Assembly: GCA_014706385.1 (NCBI GenBank)
Contig: JACGZH010000010.1
Span: 992,001 to 1,056,000, forward strand
Length of the DNA: 64,000 nt
From: Phaffia rhodozyma
Lineage: Eukaryota; Basidiomycota; Tremellomycetes; Cystofilobasidiales; Mrakiaceae
Reading direction: 5' to 3'
In this document: positions 36,330 to 48,900 of the stretch, in pieces
Numbering within the stretch: position 1 is the first letter of the stretch
Layout: the number at the start of each line of letters is the position of its first letter
Position numbers and translations under genes: made by a program
The notes under the pieces: generated by a model
The model's input: only the letters and a program-made list of their open reading frames with translations
The model's database searches: none
What the model was told of the DNA's origin: nothing

Positions 36330-37399
36330 CTTTTCCTCTCTCCTCTCAGACCGTCAACAATTGTGCCCAGCGCGACGCCTACCACCGTTCCTTCCTCGGT
36401 TGCTATCACCGTCGCCACCGCTACAGCTACCGCCACCGCCACCGCCACCGCTATTGCGACTGCAACTGCAGCTGCGACCAGTCTGCCACAGACAGTGTCG
36501 ACTACTGTTTCTTCCTCGACCAACGCCGCCGGCTCGGTCATACCCGTCACCAAGGTCGTAGTCGTCACCGTAACGCCTGATCCTCAACAGACCAACTCTG
36601 TCATACCGTTCACGACAACACTAACGGGCGGCGCGACAGGCTTAAAGGTTGTGACGATAACCAAATACTTCACTTCCAATGGGTTTGTCCCTTCATGTTC
36701 TCTCTCTCTCTCTCACTGCCTATCCGAAACAGTTGCTAACGTTCTCTTCCTTCACAACGTTGTCTTTTTCATCCCAAATCTGATCCAAACAGAGCGACAT
36801 ACACATCCATTCCCATAGCGGTGGAAACAATAACAGTACCCATCGGAGGCATTGCCACCAGTACACAATCCACTGACGCAGTTCAGCGTTCGTCTCTCTT
36901 CTGTTTCTTTATCTCCCGATCGCGCAAGAGAAGACTGACATCAATGATTGGATCATTCTTTTCTTCTCCTCCTCTTATCAAGCCGTCATCGTCACAATTT
37001 ATATCGACCCTACGGATTCTAACCAGGCTACGACAGGGATCATGACACAGGATGTGACGTACACCGAGACTTATATGTCTACCGGAGACGGATCCGTCGG
37101 GGTCGTCGTTCAGGTTTGTATTTCCTACCCCCTTTTCTTTTCCACTGTCTTCAAACAATGAAGGTAGAAAAGAAGGCCTCGGAATTGAATTCGGTTCTCC
37201 TCTCTTCCCAATTTTGGACTTCTCACCTCAGACATTGACTTCACCAGTCATCGTCACACGTACCAGCCAAGCTACCGACACCCCCGCCCTCCAAAATCAC
37301 GGAGTCCGGTCGATCGGCTCGACAAGCGACATCCACAAACTCGTAGGATGGGCAGTCGGGCTTTCAGCCGGCTTCCTTGGCTTCGGATTCTTTCTATAA
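33972..37399 (+). CDS. Mucin-like Ser/Thr-rich secreted or GPI-anchored protein
   Basis: Signal sequence MRPCYSVLTPLVLPLLPLLS with a long Leu/Pro core ending SALA, then a conserved-looking start RPIEFDGPEFKPGGRLVDLL and NVWKRQDPTNQT with a possible Kex2 KR site. After intron 1 the protein is a very long Ser/Thr/Pro/Ala-rich region (34470-36570), expected to be heavily O-mannosylated. It includes a TATATA-type run at 36415-36480. Later exons give KVVVVTVTPDPQQTNSVIPF, GLKVVTITKYFTSNG, TYTSIPIAVETITVPIGGI, VIVTIYIDPTDSNQATTGIM, then PVIVTRTSQATDTPA and a final hydrophobic segment KLVGWAVGLSAGFLGFGFFL*. That end could be a GPI signal or a TM anchor. Seven or so introns. I do not recognise a specific family beyond surface mucin. 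Confidence 0.7.
34193..34232. repeat. TTTG tetranucleotide microsatellite in intron
   Basis: About ten copies of TTTG at the start of intron 1 of the mucin-like gene, just after the GTGAGT donor at 34183. Confidence 0.95.
34269..34436. repeat. 12-bp minisatellite, 14 units, inside intron 1
   Basis: Fourteen almost identical tandem units of CTTCTTCTTGCG. It lies between the GTGAGT donor (34183) and the acceptor CCCAG near 34468 of the mucin-like gene. The array is free of stops in all three plus frames and encodes a four-residue repeat in each. Confidence 0.95.
36295..36329. repeat. T35 homopolymer in an intron
   Basis: Thirty-five consecutive T just upstream of the CTCTCAG acceptor before RPSTIVPS; it extends the polypyrimidine tract of that intron in the mucin-like gene. 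Confidence 0.95.
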
Positions 37400-38686
37400 G
37401 GACATCTTTTAAGGAGAAAGAAACGATGGACTTTCGCTAAGTTTTTTTTTCTTCCCATGACTCTTTCTTTGCTGTTTCTCCTTTTTTTCTTTCTTTCTTT
37501 TGTCTATGGTCTGGACCTTTTCGCCCGTATGTTGAACTTTGTTCTATTCGTCTATGTTCTTGATCGTCCATCTTGTCTGTTTACTTTGATTGTCTTCGTC
37601 GTATTCTTCCTCCCCCCCCTCTTTCTTTTAAAAACTTTTTTCTTCTTCAAAATCCAAAAGCGAAACTTGAAAAGTGAAAAATCAACGTTCCGTTTCCATC
37701 GGTTGGAACGAAGTAGCTTGTCATTCTTTCGTCTTCATGTGTTCATCTTCCGTACTTTGCAGGCCTCCTCGTTCTTCCTATTTTGCTCATACATGCATCA
37801 CACAAACATGCATATACATACATACATACATACGTACTTTACATACCTACATAAATAAATATATACACAAACACAATATATACAATACATACGATACATA
37901 CGATACATACATATATACGTACACACGCACGCACGAAACCTCACCTCTCATCCCTCGTTGTCCGTTCCGTTCCATCGCATCGCATCATGTTCCGTTACAC
38001 CATCTCGCACCGCTCGTTCACTTCACGTTCCTTCAACGCTTTCCATGTCTTTCACGTTCTTTCAACGCACGGTCTTTTCCTTTCTTCTAGATTGTCTGCC
38101 CATGTCTTTTTTTCTCTTTTCGTCTCGTCTCGAGGCCTTCCCGGCGGCGGCGCTTGCTACTTCTTCAACCTGATCGGTTGCTGATGCTGATGATGATGCT
38201 GACGGTGCTGACCATCAACGCAAGACATACGCTGTATACATCGATCTCTTGTCGCCTCACCCACAGATCCGTTCCAAGAATCGAGTCACAGATAAATACA
38301 TCCAGATCATAAGTCCTTATCTCCTTTCTTTTCCTTTCTTCTTCTTCCTCCTTACATCAGAATGATAAGACGACAGATTCAAAAAAAGAAAAGAAAGAAA
38401 AAGGAAATAAAATAAAATGGGGGGTGGAAGGAAGTAGCTAGATAGGTGGTGGTGGATGGTGGTATGGAACGAGATGTTAAATGGGTATAAGAGCATAACA
38501 AGGAAGGGTGATACAACGGTCTGAGACAAGACGAGATGGTGGGAAGCACCCGACGGATGTTCGTTTGTCCATGAGAAACAAGGTGAAAAGACGGTAAGGA
38601 AAACGAAAGGAGCAGAAACAGAGACAAGAACGAAGAAAGACTTTCTTCTTCTTCTCTTCGCGAGAGGAGATTGGATCAACATCATA
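37400..38686. other. Convergent intergenic region with CATA repeats
   Basis: 1.3 kb between the stops of the mucin-like gene and the Fab1-like gene. Very T-rich from 37440 to 37660, then a CATA/TACA-rich block (37797-37930). No gene supported. Confidence 0.5.
37808..37930. repeat. Imperfect CATA/ATAC tetranucleotide repeats
   Basis: Runs of ATACATACATAC and GATACATACGATACATAC on the plus strand. Confidence 0.85.
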
Positions 38687-41600
38687 CTAAAACACCACGG
38701 GATATACTCTCTCTATCGGTCGAACCGCCAGACCGGAACCAGAACCGAGCAGAGAGAATCTATCTGGACAGACCTGGTTGGATAAAGATCGAACGTCAAG
38801 CCGGTCAACCTATCGTCTCCACAATCGATTCAAGCGCCAGACGAGACATACCAAGAAGTAAGATTCCATTCTGTTTCGACACGAACCGTTGTCGTCAGTT
38901 TGGTCATAGTTGCCTTGGTTGTAGAACATATGAGCCTAAACTTACGCATGTTCTTGAAGAAAACAAGGCACACATGTACACGATGTCAGCGTCGCGCTCG
39001 AAATAGAAAAGAGAAAACACGGGCCGACTAACCAAATCGAGCTCGATACTGATCAGGAGGAATCTATCGAACATGGGTTCATAGAATCCAGAGAGCAGAG
39101 CGCTGATCAGATCAGGAGGATAGTACGAGTCATCAAACCAGATAACCTTTGAGACGTACAACAGTGATATCAGATCCATCCTTCCTCGTGAGTTGTTTCC
39201 CTTTACTCTCCAATGCCTTGAACAGAGTGAAGGCACCTAACAAGAGTATATGCATCAACAGAAGAAGACATCGCCGGAAATAACCTTCCAATCATCTATA
39301 TACTAGGGACCGGGAAAGGAGAACGGCTCACCTATGGCGTCGACAACTCCTACAGCCAGCTCTTTACGAATTTCATCGATCTACAGCAGAAGAGGACGGT
39401 AACAAATTCGGACTTTAGTTCCGAACCCAAAGCACGGAAGAAGCACGGTACGTACGCCGACCAGAAGCGAATAGTCCATTACAAAGTTCGTTGACTGAAC
39501 GAAAGACCAAGACAAAACGGGAATATAAGTCTATGTGCAACCGTCCGCTCGCACCAACAAAGCATGACGTACAAGAAACTTGGTATCGTTCAAGATAGCG
39601 TCATGAAGTATGCTCTTCCCGTACGGATGAATCAAGAGAGGTACAGCTTTAAGACCTATCAATAAACAAGCAATTTCTGCCATCAATAATCGATTGAACC
39701 CTCAGAAAGTCAAAGGAACGATCTCCAAACCTTCAACCCAATCCATATCGTGTCCAAGGGTCAATTGAGAATTTCCATCCAACACATTCTTGAATCGACG
39801 GCCTTCGATGCCCTTGAGGTCAAACGTTTTGGATATAGTTTGATCGTAGAACAAGTTTTCCATCACGAGAAGGTCAAGCTTGCGCGTCTGGTTGGTATCA
39901 AGATCGTGTACTAATGGGTAAAGTAATTTAGTACAAGATATTCTTAGGTCTGATCATGACAACAAAATGAACGAACCCTTGCAGGTATAGAATCTAGTGA
40001 GATACGTGGGAGTACGGTCAGTCGAGCCAAGTCATCCCGTGAACTGAGAGATTGAATACAGCCTACCCAACAATTTTGGCTAACGAGGTTGGCTTGGCCG
40101 AGCCGCTACTGAGAATAAAGTCAAAATATGCCGGTGCGATATCAAGAAGACCTTGCTGGAAAGAGTAACGAAATATCAGCATATGTCGCCAGGCGCTGAG
40201 CAGAGTGAGAAGCTCACAATATCACTGATGTTCCATTTGGAGACCAGTTCTTTTACGACAAACTTATCATCCGTCGTTTTGAAGAACGCGGCTTTACCTA
40301 AAAGTAGAGAATTAGCGTCGACGTCGACAAGACAGGCAGTCACAACAAAAAGGATCCTATCAGAACGTGAATTACCAACTTTTTCCTCCTTGGGCATCCC
40401 ATAGATTCGTGTTCTCTAACGACTCAATTATTGAGACATCTATCCCAAGTCTACGTCTTAATGTCTCGAACGCAGCAGCATAGTAGATGATACAGGTGAT
40501 CTCCCGCCTTTTGTTTGTTCCACTTCCTATGGTGGTGGTTAGATGTACATGCGGTTTCGATTCGATGGGGAAAACCGGGAGTTGAGCTTCGGATCCAAGA
40601 AGATTATGCATCGAGGGCGTCCGGGAAGAACTCAGATTCTTCATCGAAGGCTTCCGACGGGTGTTATTTGGACCATATTGTAGAATAGCAGATACTGAAT
40701 CACCCAATGCAGAGGTTAAAGAGGACGTCCAGCCTTCACCTTTATACCCGAACGTTGCCGAAAGAGGAGGTGTAGGAAGCGGTGTCGAGTTAGCCGATTG
40801 AGAGAAATTACGTCGGTTGAGGTTGATGCTGAGAGTTAGAGGGGTCTCTTCAGGAATGACTGACGATCCATTTGGGGTATGGGAAACCTCCGAAAACCGC
40901 TTTGGCAAAAAATGATGAGAAGCGGGAGAGACAGGAACAGATAAGCTAGGGGTGACACTGCCAGAGTCTAGAGATGAAGCTGAAGTGGATTGAGAAATAG
41001 AGGTTGGTATTGATGACCCTTTGTCTTCCAGCAGACGATGCAGCTTCTGCACGTCTAATAAGACTTCATCCGGATTCTTCTCATCGCTCTTCACCGAACT
41101 ACTCAAAGGTCCTCTAGAGGTCAGACACATCCGTCCTTCCGCTTCCTCAAACGAGATTGTCGGATCATTCCCAGATTTCTGTGTACCAAACGCGTGGCTG
41201 GATCTTCCATCTTGTGGGGTGGAACTGAAAGCCGAGGGGACAGAGAGGAGCGAATCACTACGTTTCCGCCTGAGGCTGAATAGGGCCGCAGAAAAGTCTT
41301 TAGCGTGGTCGGCACGAGTAAGGTTGGCCGTACAGTGAGGGGGAGCAAAGCATGAATTGGGCAAGACATGGTCCGTCTTCATTTCAGATGGAGATATTGA
41401 AAATTCGCTGCTTGTAATCATGGACGCGCGTGGAGCACTGATCTCTAGAGATGGTCCGATACTGATGGACTGGGATTTCGATAGCTCCTCTAAATACTTT
41501 GTGGACGACAGAGCATGAGCTATAAGACTTGCAGGTTGGTCTTTCGGGTAAGATGAATCAAACCAAGAAGAAAGGGAATGTTAGATGAAAAAAAGAATTC

Positions 41601-44600
41601 CATGCATACATGTTGAAGATCTGACAAACCTTCTTTGTAAAGTACGGAGCTCCCTGGAAGAGCATGAGCATCCTTGTCGAGGAAATATTTTGGAGATCGT
41701 AGAGTCAAATCCATGGGCGGCAGGTTTCCTAAATCGAAGCCCGACCCATCTGTTTCCTCCCACGCAGTCAACTTTTGCGCTGCCGACCTAGACTTTTGCA
41801 TGAATGTTCGACGGACATCATTTAACCCTCCAGATTTCAAGCTGGACTCATGAATAGAGACCAATAGGCTATCTTTTTCAGTACAGATGTCCATGAGCAG
41901 CTTGTGAAGTTTGGAGTAATGATGTGCAGGATCATCGACCACATCAAGAACTTGCGAGGTCTGAGTTCTATTCTTCATGACAAATGACAACCGCTCTTTC
42001 TGTATAAGAACAACGAACGCAAAATGAGATGATGGGATAACTTGATTGCCTAATCCCCTAGGGAAAGACTTAGACGTACCAGCATATCGATTCGTTCTTC
42101 CAGAATCTCATAAAATCCCTCGACCTCCCGTTTGACTAATCTTTTTCTCTTCAAGCGAGCTCTCTTTCTTTCCGTGTCCTCGCTACTTCCTGGTGATCCA
42201 TCCCTTCTGGTGTTAGCCTTGACGGTCTTGGATTTAGGAACAAGCTTGCTCAAGCTTGTCTCGTAGACGTTCAAAGAGGACAGCGATATTGTAATCAGTA
42301 CATTCTGATGTTTGAACTGTCGCAAAAGATTCGGAGAGGACTTTTGCCCGACGTTCGAAAAGGCTGATGACATCTCGGGTACCGGAGGGACTATATGAGA
42401 ACATATAGGCATCGTTGGTTGTAGGACACGGTCACTATAGACAAGTATCTCGAGGTACTTTCCGAATGGGACATGTCTGAGTCCAAGTACAATAGGACTT
42501 CAGTACAATCCCACATTGTCATTGACGTAACTCTGGTCGATAAAAAGAAGCAGGACTTACAAAGCAGCATAGCTCAACCGATGGTCTTCACTTTTCTTAC
42601 CACACATTCGACATTCAACCCAGCACAATACATCGTTCCCTTCCACGTGTTCTCTCCGGATAGCACACCTGCTTTCTATCTTGACACCTCCATGGATCCA
42701 GACCTTTACATGATCAATCTCAGGTTTACCGCAACCAGCTCCATCACAATTCTGACCTTTGCTCGCTCGATCCGACGTTGCTCGAATAAAGCCACCCAGA
42801 GAAGGGTGATTACCGAGAACAGGGCTGGTAGTGGCTGAATATGGGAGGTGGATGAGAGACGGGGGCTTGCACTCAGGCTGGTCAGATGTTGTAGAGGATA
42901 GGGTAGGAGTCAAGGGATCTGTGGGCTGTCTATTGCTGTAGGTCGAAATGTTGGGAGCCGCACGCAGACCTACAGCATACAAAACCACGATGGTTTCTAA
43001 ACAAGTTTTGAGAAATGCGTCAGACAGCGGTAGAACGAACCTCACAGCTAAGAGATAACATGAACTTACGCTGTTTCCAGAACCCATCAGGTCCAAAATC
43101 TCCATTATTTTCCGAGCAGTCAGTCAAGTTGATCCCACTGAAAGCACTCAGCCCACTTCGTGCTTCCGCTGAAAGTCTAAGGCCCTCGGGCGCTTTCTCT
43201 CCCCATCGGTTATTATATGTACTGTTATTATGGTTTGTTTTGTCAGAGCTTGTGCTCTTGAGAATAGACGCGCTGGGCTTATCCGAATCGTCCGACTCTT
43301 CGAATAGAGAAGACTCGACCTTAGGCGGGTTGGTTTTGAGTAGTTGATTTTCGGTTTCTACAACGTGAAACGTATGCTCAGATGGATGTCAAATGCTCAA
43401 GGGAAGAAGCGTGATAAAGTAATGACAAACCTTGAAGATGGAGAAAAATAGGAGGGACAGGAAAAGGACCGACAGCCGGAGAGGTAGAAAAGACCGTCGT
43501 TCTGAACAGATCAGCAAGCCTTGTATATTTTAGTTGTACCTTCTTTTCTTTTTCCTTTGCTGAGTTCGACTCTTCAACCTGGGCTTTTTGGTCATCCTTG
43601 GTAGATTCGAGAGTATTACCCCTAGAAGACGGAGCAGTCGGTTCGCTCTCCACTCTGGTCAAGGCCGTATCTGAGTCTTGTATATCTCGAACCAGTGGGC
43701 TCTGTGCTCGTTGACCGACAATAGCTTCCCAGAATCCTCCTAGCAAGTTGTTCTTCTGTCTGCCCCGTTTCCGTGCGAAAAAAGTCCCCCATGTCCGGCG
43801 TCCTAGAGCATTGCAATCTTCTTTCTCTCTAATCAGTGCTCTGGAAGACGGAAGGCCGTCGATAGATCTACTTCTAGATAACGCCTCGTTGGAAGTCAAC
43901 GTGTATCGCTCGTACGGCATTGGCATTGGGAGAGGAGGGTCGAGGATATAACCATGTGATTTGAGAAGCGGGATCTCTAGGGAGTTCATAGAATGCGTGT
44001 AGATCTGTTTCGCGAATGGGGCATCAGCAATTGAGTGTCAAATAGTGATCTACCGACGAGAGATAACCTCTGTGCAGAGAGAGCTCACAGCTACCCGAAG
44101 TGTTTCCTCTAGGAAAGACCGAAACTTTTGGTTCTTGAGCTCTGTAGCTTGAATAGGATTTCGGACGACCAAAGATCCTCCCAATAGGTGATAATCCTCT
44201 GGTGACGACGAAGAAAAACAATGGGCTGTTGAAGACCATGACAATTTATGAGGGTCAGCATCATCTAGAAACCAGTACACTCATTCTTCAATATCTGCAC
44301 AAAGGCAAAACGAAACAGGGACCTCCTCATTTGCGCTCTGGTTTGACTAGGAACAAGTATGAAAGGCAAGATAGAAGAAAAACTCACGATTCACGCCTGA
44401 TGAACAGAATAAAATCTTTCCTTTCATTTCTTCTATTTCAGCATCATCTACCCTTAGATTATCGGACGAAACGATCGGTCTTGGTTCATCATTAGCTGCC
44501 GCCGGTTGTGGTCTTCTTCCGTCTCCTGACCCGATCACCCATTCTTCAGAGACCCAACGAATCTCACCTGGCCCATCATCAGGCTCAACGCATGCTCTAT

Positions 44601-45261
44601 CTTCATAAAGCACACAAATCACCAATACGACCTTCTTCCTTCCTTCACGACCGGGCAAATGATCTTCTTGTTCGTCCGGAATGATAGGCACGGCATCATC
44701 TTCTGTTGATTCGAGATTCATGGGGATTCTTTCTGGTCGAAGAGCTCTATCCGATCTGTTCGGATTCTCATCTCTGATCCTGTTCCTAAGCTCACTGGTG
44801 CCCAGCTCTCCCTGTTTCCTCGCCAATGGACGAGCATCACCACGTCCTGAAGCAAGCTTGAGACCGGCAGGTAGGCGGTAGGACGTGTAATTGGGGATCG
44901 ATCTGATAAACCTATGTCGGTCTCCTTTTCCGTCCGTTCCCTCCTCACCAATCTTCTGCTCTTGGTCCCCCTTCTCCGAAGCGGACGGCGTAGATCCTCC
45001 GAGAGCCTTTTGGGAGTCCCTGGACACACGGTAGCGGTCACGTTCACTGGTTAGAATCAACGACGTCTGAGCGAGATCATCAGCCCATTCGTCAAGAGGA
45101 ATGGATTGCACTGATCTTAGGATAGGCTCTTTCCATTTCTTGATTGACAGGCCAAGGGATCTCATGGTTTGACCGATGAGAGTCGATTGATGTGTAGCGT
45201 AGGACGCCGGTAAGGGTTGAGCTTGAACATGACGTTGAGGTTTTTCTGATTCAGTCATCAC
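38687..45261 (-). CDS. Fab1/PIKfyve-like phosphatidylinositol-3-phosphate 5-kinase, no FYVE seen
   Basis: Makes PI(3,5)P2 (or a related PIP2) on endosome/vacuole membranes. The C-terminal kinase is clear: YYAAAFETLRRRLGID, SLENTNLWDAQGGKS (ATP loop), FFKTTDDKFVVKEL, LVMENLFYDQTISKTFDLKG (DLKGS-like), MDYSLLVGIDEIRKELAVGV, then PPDQYRARF-EHAM-ESYFL, where the EHA part needs a 7-nt exon at 38946-38952. Upstream is the Cys-rich region typical of Fab1: NCDGAGCGKPEIDHVKVWIH, then VECRMCGKKSEDHRLS and PFGKYLEILVYSDRV. The N-terminal 600 or so residues, from MTESEKPQRHVQAQPLPASY, are acidic/Ser-rich and show no FYVE Cys cluster and no CCT/TCP1 block I can recognise. Start at ATG 45261 is the first of that open frame; a few inner exons are approximate. 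Confidence 0.82.
38946..38952 (-). other. 7-nt micro-exon of the Fab1-like gene
   Basis: On the minus strand TTTTCTTCAAG|AACATGC|GTAAGT. The exon before it (39063-39033) ends in CGA TTT G and the one after it (38870-38852) begins A ATG GAA TCT. Joining gives the codons GAA CAT GCA ATG GAA, i.e. RARF-EHAM-ESYFL, matching the kinase family consensus RFRxAMxxYFL. Without it the frame and motif are lost. Confidence 0.7.
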
Positions 45262-45939
45262 TCGAGATTCCTTCTGAGTGAGCAGGGATGCGCCGAGAAG
45301 ACGAAGAGATTAAGAATAAAATAGCAAGAAAGCAGGCTATGCTCCCTACCGTACATCAATCGAAATGAGAAACTCTTGTGATGACGCCCTAGATGGAGGT
45401 GATGGGTAAAGCAGACGACGGCTTGGCTTCATCCGGTCGCGGCGGGCAGCCATTCGATAAGCATATAATAATCACTGCGTATGTTTTGCGTTTCCCTGCA
45501 ATCTCTCAAACATAATCCTACTCATAAAACATTATATAAATACACTTAAAACGTGATAGACAGATAAACAAGGAAGAGAGGAACCAGAAAAGTGAGTAGA
45601 GAACCTAGTATGACAAAGAGAGAGAAGAAAGAAAGGAAAGAAGGAAGATCAATCCAGCCGAACCCCAATATAGCTTAACCGAACAAGACAAACGAGATGT
45701 GAACGGGAACGATGCAGAAATGATTACTTATATGATTGTTCTCGAGAGAAAACAGGAAAAGACTACGAAAACAGAAAGTCAAGAAAGAGTAATAAAGAAC
45801 GTACGGGCCTGCCAAAGCAAGATTTCAAGAAAAGGAGAACTAGATGATTATATTTTTTTTTTGGAAAAGGGGCGATGTTTAGATATCATCATAACGGCGG
45901 TGAAGGACAGAAAGGTACCCCTACTGAGTGGGCGAGAGG
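45262..45939. other. Intergenic, no gene seen
   Basis: About 680 bp, A/G-rich on the plus strand, upstream of the Fab1-like gene and downstream of the Mks1-like gene. Open frames are Lys/Arg-rich translations of purine-rich sequence. Confidence 0.45.
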
Positions 45940-48900
45940 TTAGACTGTACGTGCCAAAGAAAAGAAAAACAAGAACAAATCACAAAGAAAATTCTTCATC
46001 AGCGGATGTTACGCGATCGGGAGAGAGCAACGAAGAAAAAAGGATCAACTTACATCCATGAGACCGATAGTCAGCATCCCATCCATCATCCTTCACCATT
46101 CGGTCGAGCGCGCCATGATGTGTGTTTCGCCTCTTGAGCACAGTGGCGGGGTCCATCTTATCCTCGTCCTCAGAGTCCGAGCTATCGATTTCGAACGGCC
46201 TGCTGGGCGTTCTGTGAAGCCCAAGGGAGGGTCTAGCGGCCGAAGTCCCTACGTCGAACGACGGCCGCTTCCGCTGGGAGGCCGACGCGAAGAAGGAAGG
46301 ATGCTGTACAGGATGGGGCTCGGCAGGGACTCGGTTGATCGAGGTTGATGTTAACGGTCGAAGCGTGTTTGTGTTGAGCACACCGCCCGTTCTTTTCAAA
46401 CCGGCCGGAGGTTGGACCGGATTGATTGAAGGAGGTCCGCCTGATGGTGGCTGTTGTGCTCCCGAAGGTGATTGCCCACGAGCGTTCGGTTTGGATTGAG
46501 CGTGATGACCCTCTGTGGCCGAGCTTCTGACGACGTTCGGTCTTGGGCCGGCCTGGTTGATCTCTGCATTCAACTTGGGAGTCGAATTACTTCGGTTGAT
46601 CATCCCGCCGCCAAGGATACGCTGTCTGGACATTCGTTCCCAGAGCAACTGCTTCCTCAATTCCTCCGGAAGTTCGGCCGCCAACATCTGACGTCTGGTC
46701 GTCCTTGGAGACTGAGGAGCGGCCGATGGGGCGGGCATCAGCTGCTGGGGCATTGTCACTGGGGTTGTTGGTGAAACCGAGGCGGGAGGCGGAGAGACAA
46801 GGGCGACATGTCCAGTCGCAGGAGGGGATGGCGTGCTCGGTCGAGGAGGAAGCGGTCTTGTGGTCGGCGGGTATTGACATTCACTCTTGGACGATTTCGA
46901 AGACGGGGCGAGAGCGGTGAGACCAGAAAACGCATGGTTCCGAGGTGCTGACCGACTGGAATTCTTCGAAGAAAGCATCGAGAGTCGACGTTGAGCCTCA
47001 GATGTTCCGAGTGTGAGCTTGTCGGCCGAGCCAAACTAGTGAGAAGGAAGGAAGGAGAGAGAAAGAAGGAAGCAAAGATCGGTCAGCAAGGGCGTCAATG
47101 ACACAGGCTGAATGTTGAGTGGCAACAAAGAAAAACTGACTTCTCCCTCGCTGTCGCTCTCGAGATCTGGTTTCTTGAAATCCTCGCGTCCAACTGAGAA
47201 TTCGGTCTCTAGAGGCAACGCGACGGCACTCCTGTTCCTAGAGAGCGCGAGAGGCGCCCCTCCGGTCGACTTGGACAGAACGTCCCTTCGGTGTTGACAG
47301 AGATTCTGCTGGCTCTGTTGTAGGGAAACGAAGAGAACAGCGCAAGAGAGCAAACGAAGAGAAGAAGAGAAACCCATCAAAAATCTGATCAAACGGCAGT
47401 GAAAAGGAACAAAGAAGAGGAAACCACACAAACCTGGTGAGTCCTACTAACGGAGCGCTCTACCTCTCTCTTCTCTCGCTCAGTTTTAAACATATCACTC
47501 AACAAACCGGAGCTTCTTCCGGCTGCGATACCTCTGCCGGGCGCATCCTGACCGGATCCTTTGGAATGAACTGAGCTATCCTTTCCTTCTGTCTCAGACG
47601 AGTGAACATTGGAGGAGAACCCCGTACTGATTGCGCTATCCCGGCACAACCCATACAAATCGGCCGCCGATTTAGAAATCGGTACTTTGACAAACATCGT
47701 TCTCTGCCGCTCTGCTTCTTTCTCCGCGACCTTCGCCTGCGCGAGCGCCCTGGCGGCCGCGAGCGCAGTGGCCGCACTAGTAGACTGTCGTCGCATGGCT
47801 ATGCCTCCCGGTCCACCGGCAGTGGGATGAGCACCAGGTCCACCTGTCGTGGTGCTGGTGGTCGTCGAGTGAGATGTCTTTTTCATCTTTGACAAGCCAG
47901 ATTGGGCGGGCTTGTGGATTGCTGACTTCTTAGGAGCAGGCTCCGAGTTGTCAGAAGCCCAATCGCCATCGGATTCGTTTCCGTCTTGGTCATCTTCCCC
48001 CTCGGTATGGGATGACGAGGAAGACGCATCCTCATAATCCTCGTCGTTGTCCTCCTCCTCTTCGGCATCCTCGACGGTGCTTGCCGAGATTGTTCTAAAT
48101 AAAAATAAAAAGAGAAGAGAGAGAGGCTCAGAATGTGAGACGTTGTAATTTCGGAAGACTGACGCAAGGACAGACGACGGTACGAAAGAGAGAAATCGAC
48201 GTACTTTGTGGAAGAACCGGTACTGTTCGTTGTCGTACCACCCAGCTTCGGTCTCACTGTCTTGATCTCTGCTTGCTGATTAGTCTTCGATCTCAATATT
48301 CCGGCCACTCTAGCTTTCTCGATTCCGAACCGACCAGCCAGAGGAAATCCGCCACCTGTACCTCTCGCATGGGACGGAGGGAGGGGCGGTGGATGCATGG
48401 GACCGGACTGTCGTCCGAGGCCCTTAGCATTTATAGAAACATCTGAGGTGGCGGCGGTAGACGGGGCAGTGGTGACAGAGGGGGCGACAGGAGCGGCAGA
48501 AACGGTAGCAAAAGGTCGGGTGGGATGATGAGCGGCCGTCGTGGACGATCTTCTCGGTTTCAATTTTCCGCTTGGTCCATGGGCTACTTTCTTTTTGGTC
48601 GGTGGTCCGGTCTGTTGGGCTGGTTTAGACAGATCGGGAGAGGACGACAAGGTGGTTGTTACTTGGGAAGCCGGCGCGGTGGCAGCAACAAGGGCAGGAG
48701 TAGAGTCAGAAGCAGATTCAGAAGCAGTTGAGAGAGCAGATGCGGAAGGAGGTGGAGTAGGAGGGAGAGAGGTCAAATTGACGGATTCTGTAGAAGGAGG
48801 AGGGGGAGTAACCGGTTGAAGTAAAAGAGGTCTGGTCTGAATAGAAGGAGAGCCGATGGGAGTAGCTTCGACTGAGGCTGATGCCGAGGCCAAAACTGTA

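Noticed and set aside
35345..36568. 407-codon minus-strand open frame
   Set aside because: Antisense of the Ser/Thr/Ala-rich region of the mucin-like gene; it spans the T35 intron tract as a Lys run. No domain.
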